Source: Siderastrea radians (Eukaryota > Cnidaria > Anthozoa > Scleractinia > Rhizangiidae). From it: 64,000 nt of DNA. Location of the stretch: the NCBI GenBank assembly GCA_964017195.1, contig OZ024887.1, forward strand, positions 248,001 to 312,000, in the 5' to 3' direction. The notes below the pieces were generated by a model that searched no databases, was not told the DNA's origin, and saw only the letters and a program-made list of their open reading frames with translations. Below are positions 33,301-42,715 of the stretch, one piece after another. The stretch's first letter is position 1, and every line of letters begins with the position of its first letter. A program made the translations under genes and the position numbers.

Positions 33301-33757
33301 AAATAGCTTCCACTGATGCAGTGATCTTGTTTCATTGAATGTCGAGATGACGTACAAGAGACAAAATGCCTGACTATTGTTGTTCGAGCAGTGGACGTTA
33401 TTTAAGTTCATTCTTCCCAGTCACACTGTTTGATTGTTTTTCAGCCTTTCTAGGAAATACAGCCAATACCGGAGTGCCCAGAGAGCCCTTGCAAGACGGC
33501 TTTACTTGAAAAAAGCAAGACAACTGTACTTGAAAAAACGTCTCGGCCTGCAATCATTTAGACATTTAAAACCAGCCAGACTGGCTCGTCCAGTGCGTCC
33601 GAGACAAAGATCCTATTACGGCAGAAGGGCCCGAGTGAGACCAGAAAGCCTGGGACTAGATGAATATGATCACAGTATTACTGAATGGGCAAAGAAAGGC
33701 GAGGTCACCAAGCATACTAATGAACCTGAGAATGAGTCTGGGGACGAAGTGGACTAG
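13949..33757 (+). CDS. NOWA-like nematocyst wall candidate: CAP + SEA + minicollagen-type cysteine-rich domains, 9 exons
   Basis: Exons: 13949-13994, 14955-15254, 15696-15911, 16336-17064, 17345-17454, 31095-31153, 32284-32417, 32710-33175, 33445-33757. All are AG/GT and phase-consistent (2373 nt, 790 residues). Residues 1-15 are a signal peptide. A CAP/SCP domain (about 24-155) shows HNAVRAHHG, GENLFY and HFSQLVW. A Glu/Pro/Ser-rich linker (about 160-430) ends in a PPK-rich run. A SEA domain (about 431-530: DFRVTIRF... NGSVIATLGLLF... GKIGDMPV) is split over three exons. Next come a degenerate cysteine domain (553-573) and three canonical CX3CX3CX3CX3CC domains (594-611, 635-652, 661-678). 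The tail is Arg/Lys-rich, then acidic. Such cysteine domains cross-link minicollagens in the capsule wall. Hydra NOWA also joins an SCP domain to them but has a C-type lectin domain rather than SEA. Role in the nematocyst wall is inferred from architecture. The join across the 13.6-kb intron rests on phase and on completing the SEA fold. Confidence 0.87.
15912..16335 (+). other. Intron 3 of the CAP/SEA/CRD gene with a dispersed-repeat-like insert
   Basis: Positions about 15955-16160 read like an inserted repeat: higher GC, CTTCCCGCACTTGGCGGGGC, and an open frame on both strands that matches no known domain. Neither frame is credible as coding. Confidence 0.35.
17345..17454 (+). promoter_or_regulatory. 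Exon 5 with an AG|GTAAG dual splice-site start (recursive-splicing type)
   Basis: The 3' splice site of exon 5 is CTTACCTTCTAG immediately followed by GTAAGG, so the exon begins with a perfect 5' splice-site consensus. This AG|GTAAG arrangement is the hallmark of recursive-splicing sites, and the intron after this exon is the longest in the window (13.6 kb). Re-use of the site would drop exon 5. That would shift the frame (phase 1 into phase 0), so exon 5 must be retained for a full-length protein. Confidence 0.45.
17501..17571. repeat. (ATT)n microsatellite in intron 5
   Basis: About 20 ATT units, giving spurious poly-Leu and poly-Asn ORFs on the two strands. Confidence 0.95.
17911..18137. 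mobile_element. Long hairpin MITE, about 227 bp
   Basis: The left arm from TATATACGGAACGA through GAAGTAAAAAATGTATGTAAC is matched in reverse by GTTACATACATTTTTTACTTC... TCGTTCCGTATA. Arms are about 100 bp, around a centre of GCCCGATATTTCGGGC. A foldback structure this long is typical of non-autonomous DNA elements. Confidence 0.8.
18138..19606. other. Intronic DNA with (ATT)n at 18269-18338, no exon seen
   Basis: Besides the ATT run nothing coding is visible. A purine-rich GAAAAAGAAAAAG run lies near 19360. Positions 18590-18660 and 18850-19260 look like remnants of dispersed repeats without clear ends. Confidence 0.5.
19607..19992. repeat. Left arm of a large inverted repeat in intron 5
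   Basis: This block recurs in reverse complement at 29250-29547 plus about 30766-30855. Shared landmarks are GTCTTGCGTGACAT, CTTGCGGCAGAATGC, GGCCAGACGTAAAAACC, CATTTGGACATTTTCCCGAT and TTCCACTCGATCTCGGACTC. Divergence is moderate, so the pair is old. Confidence 0.8.
20955..21145 (-). repeat. 3' LTR (191 bp)
   Basis: Identical by eye to 25329-25519 and preceded on the minus strand by the purine-rich AAGAAGGTGTGGAC (about 21146-21159). A near-copy of that tract, AAGAAGGGGTGGAC, also lies at about 21258-21271, so the polypurine region is duplicated. Confidence 0.93.
21281..23875 (-). CDS. Gag-protease polyprotein of the LTR element, 5'-truncated by a transposon
   Basis: The open frame is 864 codons. 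Residues about 35-210 are a helical gag domain (LPSFRRDS, FLERFNQQ, LRAEFGES). A CCHC zinc knuckle CYTCGETTHLSRYC lies at about 258-271, followed by a second Cys/His cluster. A Pro/Ser linker leads to a retropepsin-like part with LPLDSCCSVSLVS, in which DSC replaces the usual DSG/DTG, and a later VVPGLVWPMLFG. No pol domains follow before the stop. The listed start is a GTG. A better ATG with about 20 codons of open frame lies just inside the 5' LTR, on the far side of the Mutator-like insertion, so this copy is interrupted. Product activity is doubtful. Confidence 0.8.
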   Translation of the reverse strand: MKDLTTNVTQVNQTVGNIAAAVPAPVQHENTQGLRMPSIQLPSFRRDSVIQDDISEFLERFNQQTSHLPAGTRFSLLEQQCVGDWPRSVLSIAKTTEGYADKAVEDQLNICIERLRAEFGESKEGKCRRLAAELSAIQQEHGESVEQFAFKYKKLLHQLEKLGEKIAKDCPTFVLSQFISKVKPSIAQQLVVKASEFQTLDKAVEAARRVELSFQTSPTASKPNQSLDEWKVTPPNAFVSSTSVKSQYQHSQRQQRACYTCGETTHLSRYCPKYRKDTPKQPEICRNYNRFPKSNCEEDGNKCSYGRQHKCQRCNKWGCKAIKHSENRPSSTSRSTVPSDEVNSLRQQLVVLSTRLEKYEAQCTEKSSTSIPAGSENQTSPSASRPPPPASFDQPSTSTPLFGLPAVTIPAHSGKPETQLCQRNILWTSVTSAGEPLPLPLDSCCSVSLVSKVHADCVASNRPDLKYCALEEPISVTSADSKSDLKAVATMQIPITWENQTETVFTMLVVPGLVWPMLFGENHLHATQALVDHYAPSITFRHPSMQFRVQCSLDNPLQGFANISVPNSSSSCESGSTAQKPHVSITCLLTGAPPLGVNKHSQSLHRGHNFVTVCVTLSAALMGYQVIRQPLWIEGKDIQPGVKVLSGPFDLSQISSNVTPETARPSSDPCYNAQLIDLAETPESVLTEETPDMHITYCTTLAVESKLKKTSIPENVILGNVRDMTKDEIKTVNIEKIIVVPDELSEEVDYDLRNNEEPPSNTEIVTPPELPTLKSAAIDPDLAKLAFAFRHYLNSLPGAKAYASEACKVVYQQIPDAQEILKRCGKLKGLISKCPYLSMSGGSHGGTYLLKLDKDMFATLVSKN
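23895..25249. mobile_element. Mutator-like (MULE) non-autonomous element nested in the LTR retrotransposon
   Basis: Ends read TAACCTGCGATCAGGC and its exact complement GCCTGATCGCAGGTTA. Imperfect subterminal similarity extends about 110 bp (TAGGGCCTGATACAAT on both sides). A perfect 9-bp duplication AGTCCAGCC (23886-23894, 25250-25258) fits Mutator-type insertion. The 1355-bp interior has no transposase. It holds a 92-codon plus-strand frame (24019-24297) and a 105-codon minus-strand frame (24818-25135), neither recognised; either could be captured host sequence. The insertion separates the retrotransposon's leader and first gag codons from the rest of gag. Confidence 0.9.
25314..25326 (-). 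other. Primer-binding site of the LTR element
   Basis: TGGTGGAGAATCC on the minus strand, 2 nt downstream of the 5' LTR. The initial TGG is complementary to a tRNA 3' CCA end. Which tRNA supplies the primer was not determined. Confidence 0.7.
25329..25519 (-). repeat. 5' LTR (191 bp)
   Basis: Begins TGTAG and ends CTACA. Read on the minus strand it would carry the element's promoter. It appears identical to the partner LTR at 20955-21145, which implies a young insertion. Confidence 0.93.
25935..26210. repeat. Strand-asymmetric G-rich low-complexity tract
   Basis: Positions 25935-26190 are runs of GGGAGGCGGGAGAAG with almost no C on the plus strand, ending in a C-run at about 26182-26195. 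Several long overlapping ORFs on both strands arise only from this composition. The flanks CATACAAGTGGGG and CCCCCCATACAAGC hint at terminal repeats of a small element. Confidence 0.6.
26220..27660. other. Intronic DNA, no gene seen
   Basis: Positions 26819-27070 (minus) hold a short open frame with an acidic run, but no splice sites or domain support it. Two CATGG(C)G-type motifs near 27410-27435 resemble a decayed promoter. Nothing is firmly called. Confidence 0.4.
27667..28440 (+). repeat. Direct repeat A, copy 2 (uninterrupted)
   Basis: Collinear with the two halves of copy 1 (20521-20954 and 25520-25895), which lie on either side of the LTR element. It shows the pre-insertion organisation of that locus. 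Confidence 0.85.
29250..30855. repeat. Right arm of the large inverted repeat, interrupted by a 1.2-kb insertion
   Basis: Reverse complement of 19607-19992, broken after GTCCAAATGA (about 29547) and resumed near 30766 (GGGATAGATAGTAGTATTTG). The insertion (about 29548-30765) starts with unique DNA and contains a TTAAGGTGGCTCGA end at 29624, shared with the foldback element at 53026. It also contains a tRNA-derived SINE. Confidence 0.75.
30345..30640 (+). mobile_element. tRNA-derived SINE
   Basis: The A box TGGCCAAGTGGTTAGGG and B box GGTTCGAATCCC are spaced as in a tRNA gene. They are followed by a non-tRNA body and a tail with CTTAGAGACGTTGTAATAAG and CGCTATATAAGC, ending in ATTT-rich sequence. 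The acceptor stem does not pair, so a genuine tRNA is rejected. It differs in sequence from the SINE at 5706, so two families are present. Confidence 0.8.
31604..32260. mobile_element. TTAA-flanked non-autonomous DNA transposon, copy 1 (657 bp)
   Basis: TTAA occurs at both borders (31600-31603, 32261-32264), with ends GGACGTTCGCGC and GCGCGAACGTCC. It is co-linear with 55112-55758. No transposase is present. A TTAA target duplication is used by piggyBac and some Kolobok elements; the TIR does not decide which. Its right border lies only 19 bp before exon 7 of the CAP/SEA/CRD gene. Confidence 0.88.
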
Positions 33758-34195
33758 TTTTCGATCCGAGACATGCAAGAGAACAATCGAACGCTGAGAG
33801 GAGGATATCAAGACATTATGTTTCAAATCTGAAATTTAAATATTATCACGTTATGTTCTGAAAAAGTAGCTTTAATACGAGCCCATTCCCGCCCGCTGCT
33901 CTGTTTTTAGTTGTCCCCTCCCGCGCCAATGAGAATCCTTACTCGAATCGCGTATGTGGTTGCGTGCTACACTGTTGGGTCCGCTTGTCAAAGATTTCAC
34001 TACTTTTCGCTTCACACCAAAGGATTCTTTCTCCCTACCCTTCTCTCAAAATATATAGCATCCCACATTCAAGATCGAATTGAAGCCTCACCCCGCATCC
34101 CCTGAAACCTAATTCGGACTCTACTAGCATTCGAAACTGGTTATTACCAAGAAACAAATAATTTAATTAATTAAATAATTTGGCAGCTAAACGGA

Positions 34196-34201
34196 AATAA
34201 A
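34196..34201 (+). terminator. Candidate poly(A) signal for the CAP/SEA/CRD gene
   Basis: AATAAA 440 nt after the stop codon at 33755-33757, in AT-rich 3' flanking DNA. Confidence 0.4.
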
Positions 34202-34699
34202 GTATTTAAAGGCAAAATCATAGTCACACCTAAAATACTAATTACTAAACTTCATAAACAATTTTAAATGATATCTGTCAGAATATAATGAAATATTCGT
34301 TATTATATCAAAAGGTACAACATTGCTTCTAATACTTAGCTTATTTCGATGAACAAAAATTAGTTAGAAAATATTTCAATAAATGTTATGATTTTCAGTA
34401 TCTCTGTCTTGTTTCTCTAGAGAGTTTTGTTTTAGTTGTTTTTGCTTTTTGCAGTAACAAAGGCTATGAGAGGTACCAGATCACTAAGGTATTCAGTTGA
34501 AAAAAAATTGAACACAGTAATGAAAGTTGAATACAATAATTATGAAACGAGAACGTCACAGACATCATTGTATCCACGAGGGAAATATACTACCCCAGAT
34601 TTACTGACCAGTGGTGTGTTTCAGAACGCTAATTAAGGGCAGCGTGGGATCTGGGCATGAGATTGTCCTCTCCGCTCTTCACGCCATTATCTCATATTA

Positions 34700-35281
34700 T
34701 AGTGCAACACTAAATTTTGGCGTGCTCCCGTTGGTCGAAATCGATCAGTGACGCGATAGTGTCTCTCCTATGCGGGCGCCTGTCAGCGCATAGTGCCCGT
34801 TTTTGGCGATTTTCGCTTAAAATTTAGCGTTGTACAACAAAAACAATAGAGCCCTTCTGTCTCAGGCCCTATGTGTGATAGGTTCCCTCGGAAATTTGAT
34901 GTTCGAACTTCATACAAGCCCTCGAACTACGTTTTCGTGCTAATATTTGTTATGAACATCAAATTTCCTCGGGCAAACTATCACACGTCATAGCACAACA
35001 CTAAATTTTTACGCGCTCCCATTGGTCGAAATCGACCAAGACGCGTTGGTGTCTCTCCTCAGAGGGCGCCTATCAGCGCATAGTGCCCGTTTTTCGCAAT
35101 TTTTGCCCAAAATCTAGCGTTGTACAATAAAAACAATAGAGTCTTTCTGTCTCAGGCCCCGTGTGTGATAGGTTCCTTCGGAATTTTGTTGTTTAAATTT
35201 CACATAGGCCCTCGAACTACGTTTTCGGGCTAATATTTGTTGTGAACATCAAATTTCCTCGGGCAAACTATCACACGATAG
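34700..35281. repeat. Two tandem units of about 290 bp, each with an internal hairpin
   Basis: 34700-34990 and 34990-35281 are about 90% alike (CACTAAATTTT, TTGGTCGAAATCGA, CATAGTGCCCGTTTTT, TTAGCGTTGTACAA). Each ends with an inverted pair: GTGTGATAGGTTCC...AAATTTGATGTT against AACATCAAATTTCC...CTATCACAC. It lies between the convergent ends of the CAP/SEA/CRD gene and EIF2B5. Confidence 0.85.
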
Positions 35282-35488
35282 TGCCTTCGACAGAAGAACT
35301 CTATTGCTCAAATATCGTCTTCAGTCTACGGATAGTACGATCCGCAGACCAAGGACCTAGACTCTAAGAAAAAAAAAGGACTTCTAGAAGACCCATAAGA
35401 CAGGTAGAAGAAAGAGTTACTTCAGAAAATAAGGATGACAAAAATGTTCATTTTGTACAACTAACAGCACAGGAGTAAGAAAATGATT

Positions 35489-38400
35489 TTATTCATCATC
35501 ATCGTCGTCGTCATCATCATCATCGCTTTCCTCCTCTGCTTCTTGCAACCACGTGATGAAGGGCGAAATCTGTGAATAACAAAAAGTAAAAATATCGACA
35601 GAAACCCTCAGGAAACGAACAACACATTCAATGGGCTACAATTCGGGCTATTACAGGTTAGGTTAACGAACGAAGCAAAGAAGACAAAATCACCCCTGTT
35701 AATATAGTATCAAATGAAAGCGATGTTAACCTTGCGGTAAAACCTGCAAAAGTCATCTTCACTAGCATGCCTACCTGTTGTCTTAACTGTTTACGTTGTG
35801 GTTCCAAGCCGCTGTCCTCTCCTCCCGTGGACTTGCGGGAATACCACTGAAGAATTACTGTCTCTTCAAGGATTTCTTTGTCGTACAACAAGTGAAGGAA
35901 GACTTTGGATAGTGGAGCAGCCCACATGGCTTGCAGGAAAAATTCCTGAACGAGTAAAACTGATAGTGAGTAACTATGTTCAGTGTGTGACGAGTCACAG
36001 AGAAAAAAGCCTGAGTCACCGACTGAATGCTCTCAGCCACCATTTCAAACCTGACAAGCACTAGTTTGGCAGAGATCATATGGAAACAAAGATTAAAGGT
36101 TACAAATTTAATTGCCATTTAACTTAATTGTATTTAAAAAGAACTAAAATTTCGCCAACGAAACGTGCTAGTGTGGTTTTACTTGACCTGTGAAACAATA
36201 TCCAATAATAAGTGTGTAAGAGTCGAAAGTGAACAAAACAAAACAATGGAATTGGCGTGAAATTGTGTCTAATTGTTACGTGCCTATTTCACGGGTTAAG
36301 TCAAATCACTCTAAGTCTAATGACAACTTTTATCACTCAAAATATTGGAGACTTTAAGTACTCGGGAAACGAGAAACGACCGCGGTAAGACAATAACACA
36401 ACCAGCAAACTAAGGGTGGGTTTTATTGCGATATATTCCTGGTGTTGTGTAAATAATACTACGTCCAAAACGTGCACATATCCCACTTTCACAATGTTGA
36501 TCGAGGTCATTACATTTACTTTCAACTGCTGTTTGGATACTTTTCGGCGCTGAACTTTGTGAGTAGCATAGAATTTCAAAGTATTCTTTTACGGAACACT
36601 AGGAAAATGTCCAAAAATTTAAAATAAAATAAAATAAAATAACCATCCTTAAGTGTTACAGACCTCGGTGGCGTTAAGTGCATCTCTTTGGCCATCAGGC
36701 GTCTTGATGTAGTTGGAGATGATGGGAAGCTGATGCTCTATAGCCTGAACAACAGAAAAGATTCCTCAGTTTAGTCAGTTGAATGGTAATACATGCCATT
36801 AGACCTGAATGTAAGCCTACAAAAATTGAATCATAACAATACGATTACTCGAGAGGACTTAAAACTAAGGACAAGCTTTCATTTGTTTAACATCAACAGC
36901 AATTAAAAAATCGTTTAATTCCAAACGGAAGCCCAGAAGCTAACAAATGAAGCCAATTACACTATCACCATTAACAAAAAATTATCGCTTTGACCTCAAA
37001 TGAACAATGACCAATGTACCTGTTTTAGATTCTTGGACAAGTCTTGTTTTGATAAAGAAGAATCATGAAGTGTTGACTCCAGTAAAGACTTGATCACCGC
37101 TTGATTGAGCTCATGAAACGTTACGTTATAGGCAAACCTGCAGGAGAATTTTGTTAGTATTCCGTATCTCTTTTCTGACAGTTTAAGCTTGGTTAGTGCA
37201 AGCTACATGTACTCACCTCTGTTTTCCAGAACAAGCCAAAGAAACCAATCGCGACTTACTTGGAGCCGTTTATCTCTAGTATGATGTTTTCAGGATCCAC
37301 GACATCAGCTATTCCATGACGTATAGACTCCAGCACTTCTGTGTAAAACACTTGAATAAAATAAGAGAAACAGATATAATTTAAACCAGTACATAAACAT
37401 TTACTAGTTTGCTACTGCACTTCACTCATTTCGCAGAATTTTTAAGCTAACGAAAAAAATAAATAAATAGAAACTACATCTTATGAGCAAATAATGAAAG
37501 TAGTTGAACATCTTTGCTTGTTTGATTTACTTGAGCGACTTAACAACACCTGGTGTTCGACGCTGCAATTAGTATTCCATCTGATCTATTACGGAGCAAT
37601 GCACCCCCCCCCGCCCCCCCCAAACCTTAAACAGCCCCTCCACTCCTATGCCAAGTGGTCACTCCACAAATCTAATCTCATTTCGGATAGGAGCTTCACT
37701 GTAACTCTTTTGCAGGTGTGATCACTATGACACCAAGCATCTCAATCATGACTTGAATGGTTGGGAAGAGATCACAAATGGATGCTGCCATGCATGTCAT
37801 GACATGCTTGCGTCCAATGTCACTGAACTGTCACTGAACTGTCAGGCGCATGTGAAATTTCTGCTATAAAAATAAACATGTATACTCATTTCCAATAAAG
37901 CATTACTCACATCGGCTATCCTCAGGTGGCGGGCTGCCGAGAGGAGTCTCTTCATCACTGGACACTGAGCTTACATCATCTTCGCTGGAGCTAATTGTGT
38001 CCACACCTAACACGCAAAGAACAGTAATGGTTTCCTTACACCCAAACCCATTAATAGCAGTGTAGTTTACAAAGACCACTAGAATCACAGCCGTAGAAAT
38101 TCCGGATAAATCACTTCCAGGTTCCAAGTCATCGTACTGTACCAAAACGATAGTAAATACTACATCCACGGACAAAACTATACGGCCTAATGCGTGAGTA
38201 CATTTTTTCCCGAATGAAAACACAGACAAGATGACAGAAATGCTGTGCCTCGCCCCTTCACTCATTGAATGCTGTCTTTCAGTCCTGGTGACTCACAATG
38301 TATTTTTTTATTTTTGTTAAAGCACTGTAAAGCGCTTAGCACTTAAACTAAGTGCGGTATTGTATTGCATTGCATTGCATTATTCAACTGCATTCAGTAG

Positions 38401-41400
38401 AGTACAAATAATACCCAAAACGAGTACAAATATCCCACCGTATTTGTACTCCAGAAGGCCGGTTTGACAGATTTTCTACAAATGTCACATCAGGCATTAG
38501 GCTTACAAGGTGAACGATGAAAAAATGGCCGAAACCCTCCAATTTTTCCGAAGAAAACAATGAATGCTTACCAAATTTTGAGGTTTTTAACGAAAACGAG
38601 TTCCTAGAGACAAGCGATGACCTAGACGACAGTGAAATTTCTTTATTTATTGAAGACAATCGAAACATGAATACAACAAAATAGACAAAAACTGACCTCA
38701 AGTCCGTTAAAGAAACAACGGCCATTGAAGAAATCTCCACGCCCAGGAACTTTAATAACAATCTTTTATGTCATTTGTTTGTCAAAGTCAGGAGATGGAA
38801 CCCACCTTCTCTCAGGAACTGTCTTCAACAAATGCACAATTGTTGTCGGTCAGAATTCTCCACCGTAATCTCATCCAAAACGACGCGAGGTTATTGATTC
38901 GCATACCCTGCAAGCAGAGGCCCTTCGATCTTCCTAGATATGTCCATTCTCGTCCCCAGAGCTACGCGGCTGTTTTTAAATTACGTCTCTTGTAGCTCTG
39001 GTAACGGCCAAAAATTTATTTTTTTTGATTGGCCGATTCAAACTGTATGCGCAATAACGTAAAAATTTTTTGGCTTCTACGCATAGCGTTTTATTTCCGA
39101 TTGAATTAATCAGGGCATTACATGTAATTAATCTATTGACTTGATCAATTTCCACGCAAAGGATGCGGCTTAGGGCAGATTAAGCGACCAAATTTGGAAT
39201 TCAAAGCGTTGAGATTGTCGCTAAATGCCAGCGATTCTTTCCTCGCCACAGCATTTTCTACAAAACTACAGCTTGTCCATAAATAAACTTACATGTATAA
39301 ACTGTCTCATCAACGTTTGTAATGACCTCTTGATGTCGATGTTTTAAAACTTGGGCGCCAAATGCCTCTGGAAATTTTCGATGGGGTAAAACGTAATACA
39401 GTATAGCGTTTAGGGGTGGCGAAACGAAAAGTACACAGTTGACATTCTCATACAACAGAAACCAGACGAATGTAATAAAATAACTGTACAATTCAATATA
39501 ACGCAAATGCAATAATAATATACCTTTAATCAGGCAAGATACAAATCCAAAACCCGTGAGCAAAATGCAGGGACAATCGTTCTTCTGAACAACTACGGCA
39601 CGAAAGGCAGCTTCTTAAGTTTGTTCGTTTTAAAGCTCCAGGTTTTCTCCTAATTGCAGGAGATTAAGAGGGTCCCGAACAGCTTTTAGTCGATCCATAA
39701 AGCACCACAACTCGATCGATAGGAAATCAAATTTCTCAGTTGTTGTCAGAATTGTCATGCCCAGAGCTCCACGGACAAGAACGGAGCAGGCGCAATAGCA
39801 CCTTAACGAATTAGACATGCGCTACCGGATGTCGTGAATTTCACGACATCCGGTAATGGCTGATACCAGAGCCCTACGATCCCACCGCTGACAAAATAGA
39901 TCGTAGGCTCTGGGAACGAGAATGAGATATGTCGGGAAGAGGAAGGGACCTCTGCCAGCCGCTGCGACTTTCCCTGTTGAGCATGCGCTAAATTCAAATG
40001 TAACCGAGCCTTGTCGGCCTCGCTTCAATTGACATGTTTACGGAATGACAGCCGCGTCCACAACAAACTGTTATTCTGACTTCGGTCGTATTAAACACGA
40101 GAGATTTGAGGAAAGCTTTAATTAAACCGTAAGGCTGAGAATAATTCTGTTCGAATTTATGTCACAGTTTGAAAACTTGTCAGCCTCGAAATATTTTTGC
40201 TGATCAAGAAACTGCGATTTGTCGACTGTCAACATGTTGTTACACTCCAGTGATTTCCAATTAGCGAGTCACGGAAAGCTCGCATAGAAATCTTGGTCTT
40301 CGAGATATTTATTTTGTTTTGTCCCTCTTTTTGTCCCTGTCATTCAGAAGTATTTTCGTGTTGAGACTCTTTCGTCCTCAACATTCCCGGCTTTCATTCA
40401 ACAAAACGCATTTGTGTCGAGTTTGTTTCGTATTTAAACTTCTCGGCCGTCATGCGGTAAATTATATTTTGTACTGAGACCGTTTCGTCTTCAAAATTAC
40501 CGGCCGCCAGTCGGCAAATAATTGTTTCTCTTGCCGTTTGCTTGTCTCGCCGTTGACCAAGACAAATGTCATTTCGCCATAAAAATAAGCGTTAAAGTGC
40601 TCATTCGCGTAGCCCTTCGCATCGATTCCCGCTCAATCCAAAAGTAAACTTTTTTGGTCCGAAAGCAACCGCAACCCAGATTCTTTTGTTCCAGTTAGTA
40701 AATTAGCGATTTGCCATGGCCGGTTGGCAAACAGACAACAGAATCTTTACCACACAGAAAATAAAGCAAGGCCTTCGACTGGTGTTGTGTGAGATTGCTT
40801 ATTCCATGAGTATTCACTCTTCCCAGTGCACTTTTCACGGCTTTATCGAAGACATCCTTCGAAAGAGAAACGTCCGCTGCTGTGAACTTCACGAGCGCAC
40901 CGAACGTACCGTGGGCGCGTATTTAGTCAGCAATTTCTAACAAGGCACATGCGCACTGAGCAAAAACGGGAAAAACAGGTTTCAAACCGGACTGACTCAT
41001 CCGTTTCGGTGGATGAGCGGCAAATCAAAGAAAGTCGCGGCGACTGGCAGAGGTCCCTTCCTCTTCCCGACTTATCTAGGAAGATCGAAGGGCCTCTGCT
41101 CGCAGGGTATGATTCGCACGAAGATGACTAAGCTTGAAGTGCGTTTGAATTGTTAACAAGTTGCTGTTTAACTTTGTTTGACTTGACTTTCGAGTTCTGT
41201 TTGTTCTGTCGAGTTCTTTCTTTTCGTAGTTTTACTCGGTGACCAAGAACGTTGCTGTTAATCTAATTGTAAACCCGAAAATAATTCAGTTTTGCCTTAC
41301 TCCATCTTTGTTTTCCTTGCAAGTTTGAAATAAAATCACGACGCTTTGCTCGATTGACAGGTTTGACAAGTTTTCGTTTTTGACCAATCAACAACAACTT

Positions 41401-42654
41401 CACATCAAGCGCGCGAAACCTGGCCCCGCTGGCCCGCTCACCCGCTGCTCAGAAGTCACGTTAGTTTGTCACGCAACTCAGATAGTTTACAAGCGGACCA
41501 CTTTTCCATTTTGCAGCTAAGTTGAACAATAAATCCCTTATTAGACGGTTTAGTGTGTAGTATCGTGGGATATTTTTAGTCGTCTCTTGCATTTTGACGC
41601 CCTACGGGCTCGCCAAAATACAGCGTGACTCGTAAAAATATCCCACGATACTACACACTAAACCGTCTAATAAGATATATGTATTGTATTGTATTGTATT
41701 GCATTGCATTGTATTGGATTGGATTGGATTGTATTAGAGTTCTTTTTCGGAGCAAAACGTCAATAATAAGTGGGAGAGGGGGCGGGAGGGGGAGAATTGT
41801 CCAAGTAAAAATTTTCTCTGCGAATTGTAAAAGCCAGATGGAACTCTCCAACCCCAAGTTGTTTCATTAATAAATATTAAATACAAATGACTTCCAAAAT
41901 TAGCCTGCAAACTTGCATGGAGGATCTCCACTAGAGGAAACTTAATATAGGCGCTCCTATCAAAGTATCCTGTGTACTTTATTTTCTTTAAAAAAGTAGA
42001 TTTTTATTCCAAGAGGAAAGAAATTTCAATGTCTTGCCGCAGCAATATGGCGGGACCCGTAACTATGAAAAGCAATTTAGAGTCAACTGTTGTTTCGTAC
42101 TGTCTAGTAAGATTACATGGATAACTTTTCTCACCCCAGATGTCTTGAACTTGTTCTCTTTCATCATCTGAATCAGATTCAGGTCTCCAGATGTACCCCT
42201 TCCCTTCAATGCCTACTTCTTCAGGAATAAAATCTGTGTGAAAAGTAAAATCAGTTTTACTTACAAGCAAAACAGGGACATAAACAATGAATGGCTTCGA
42301 ACTTAGAGGATGGAGTGTAATAATAATAACAATAATAATAATAATAACAATTTTTAAATTTTTTAAATAATAAATGACAATTTTTATTACAAAATGACAA
42401 ACTATTAACATAATCTAATGAAAAATCTTACGTACATTTAACATTAAAAAAAAGGGTATAAAGTTAATTTATATAAATTCTCATCGTACATGCTACTCGT
42501 ATTTAAAAAAAAATGTTTTAAAATAGTTCTTCAAAAAATAGGCACTCCGTAATGAAAAGTTTAAGGGGTATAACAAATGCTGTAAAAGTTATGTATATAT
42601 ATCAAAAAAAGAAAAAGGATTTATTTGATCACTGCCAGTCCTCTTTCTACTGCA

Positions 42655-42715
<61 letters not shown>

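Larger units (their letters stand above)
38902..41110. mobile_element. Nested inverted-repeat element(s) in EIF2B5 intron 15, carrying a helicase fragment
   Basis: 38902-38940 (CATACCCTGC... TTCCTAGATA) is repeated in reverse at 41073-41110. A second pair, 39927-39975 (TGTCGGGAAGAGGAAGGGAC, CTCTGCCAG), matches the reverse of 41029-41075. The motif family TCTGGGAACGAGAATG occurs at 39910 and, degenerate, at about 38945. The layout suggests a DNA transposon (about 39.9-41.1 kb) inserted in or next to an older relative. Borders and target duplication are not resolved. Confidence 0.6.

Noticed and set aside
34436..34636. Additional 3' exon of the CAP/SEA/CRD gene
   Set aside because: There is a plausible acceptor (TTTTGCAG), but the gene already ends with an in-frame TAG in exon 9 and no upstream donor requires it.
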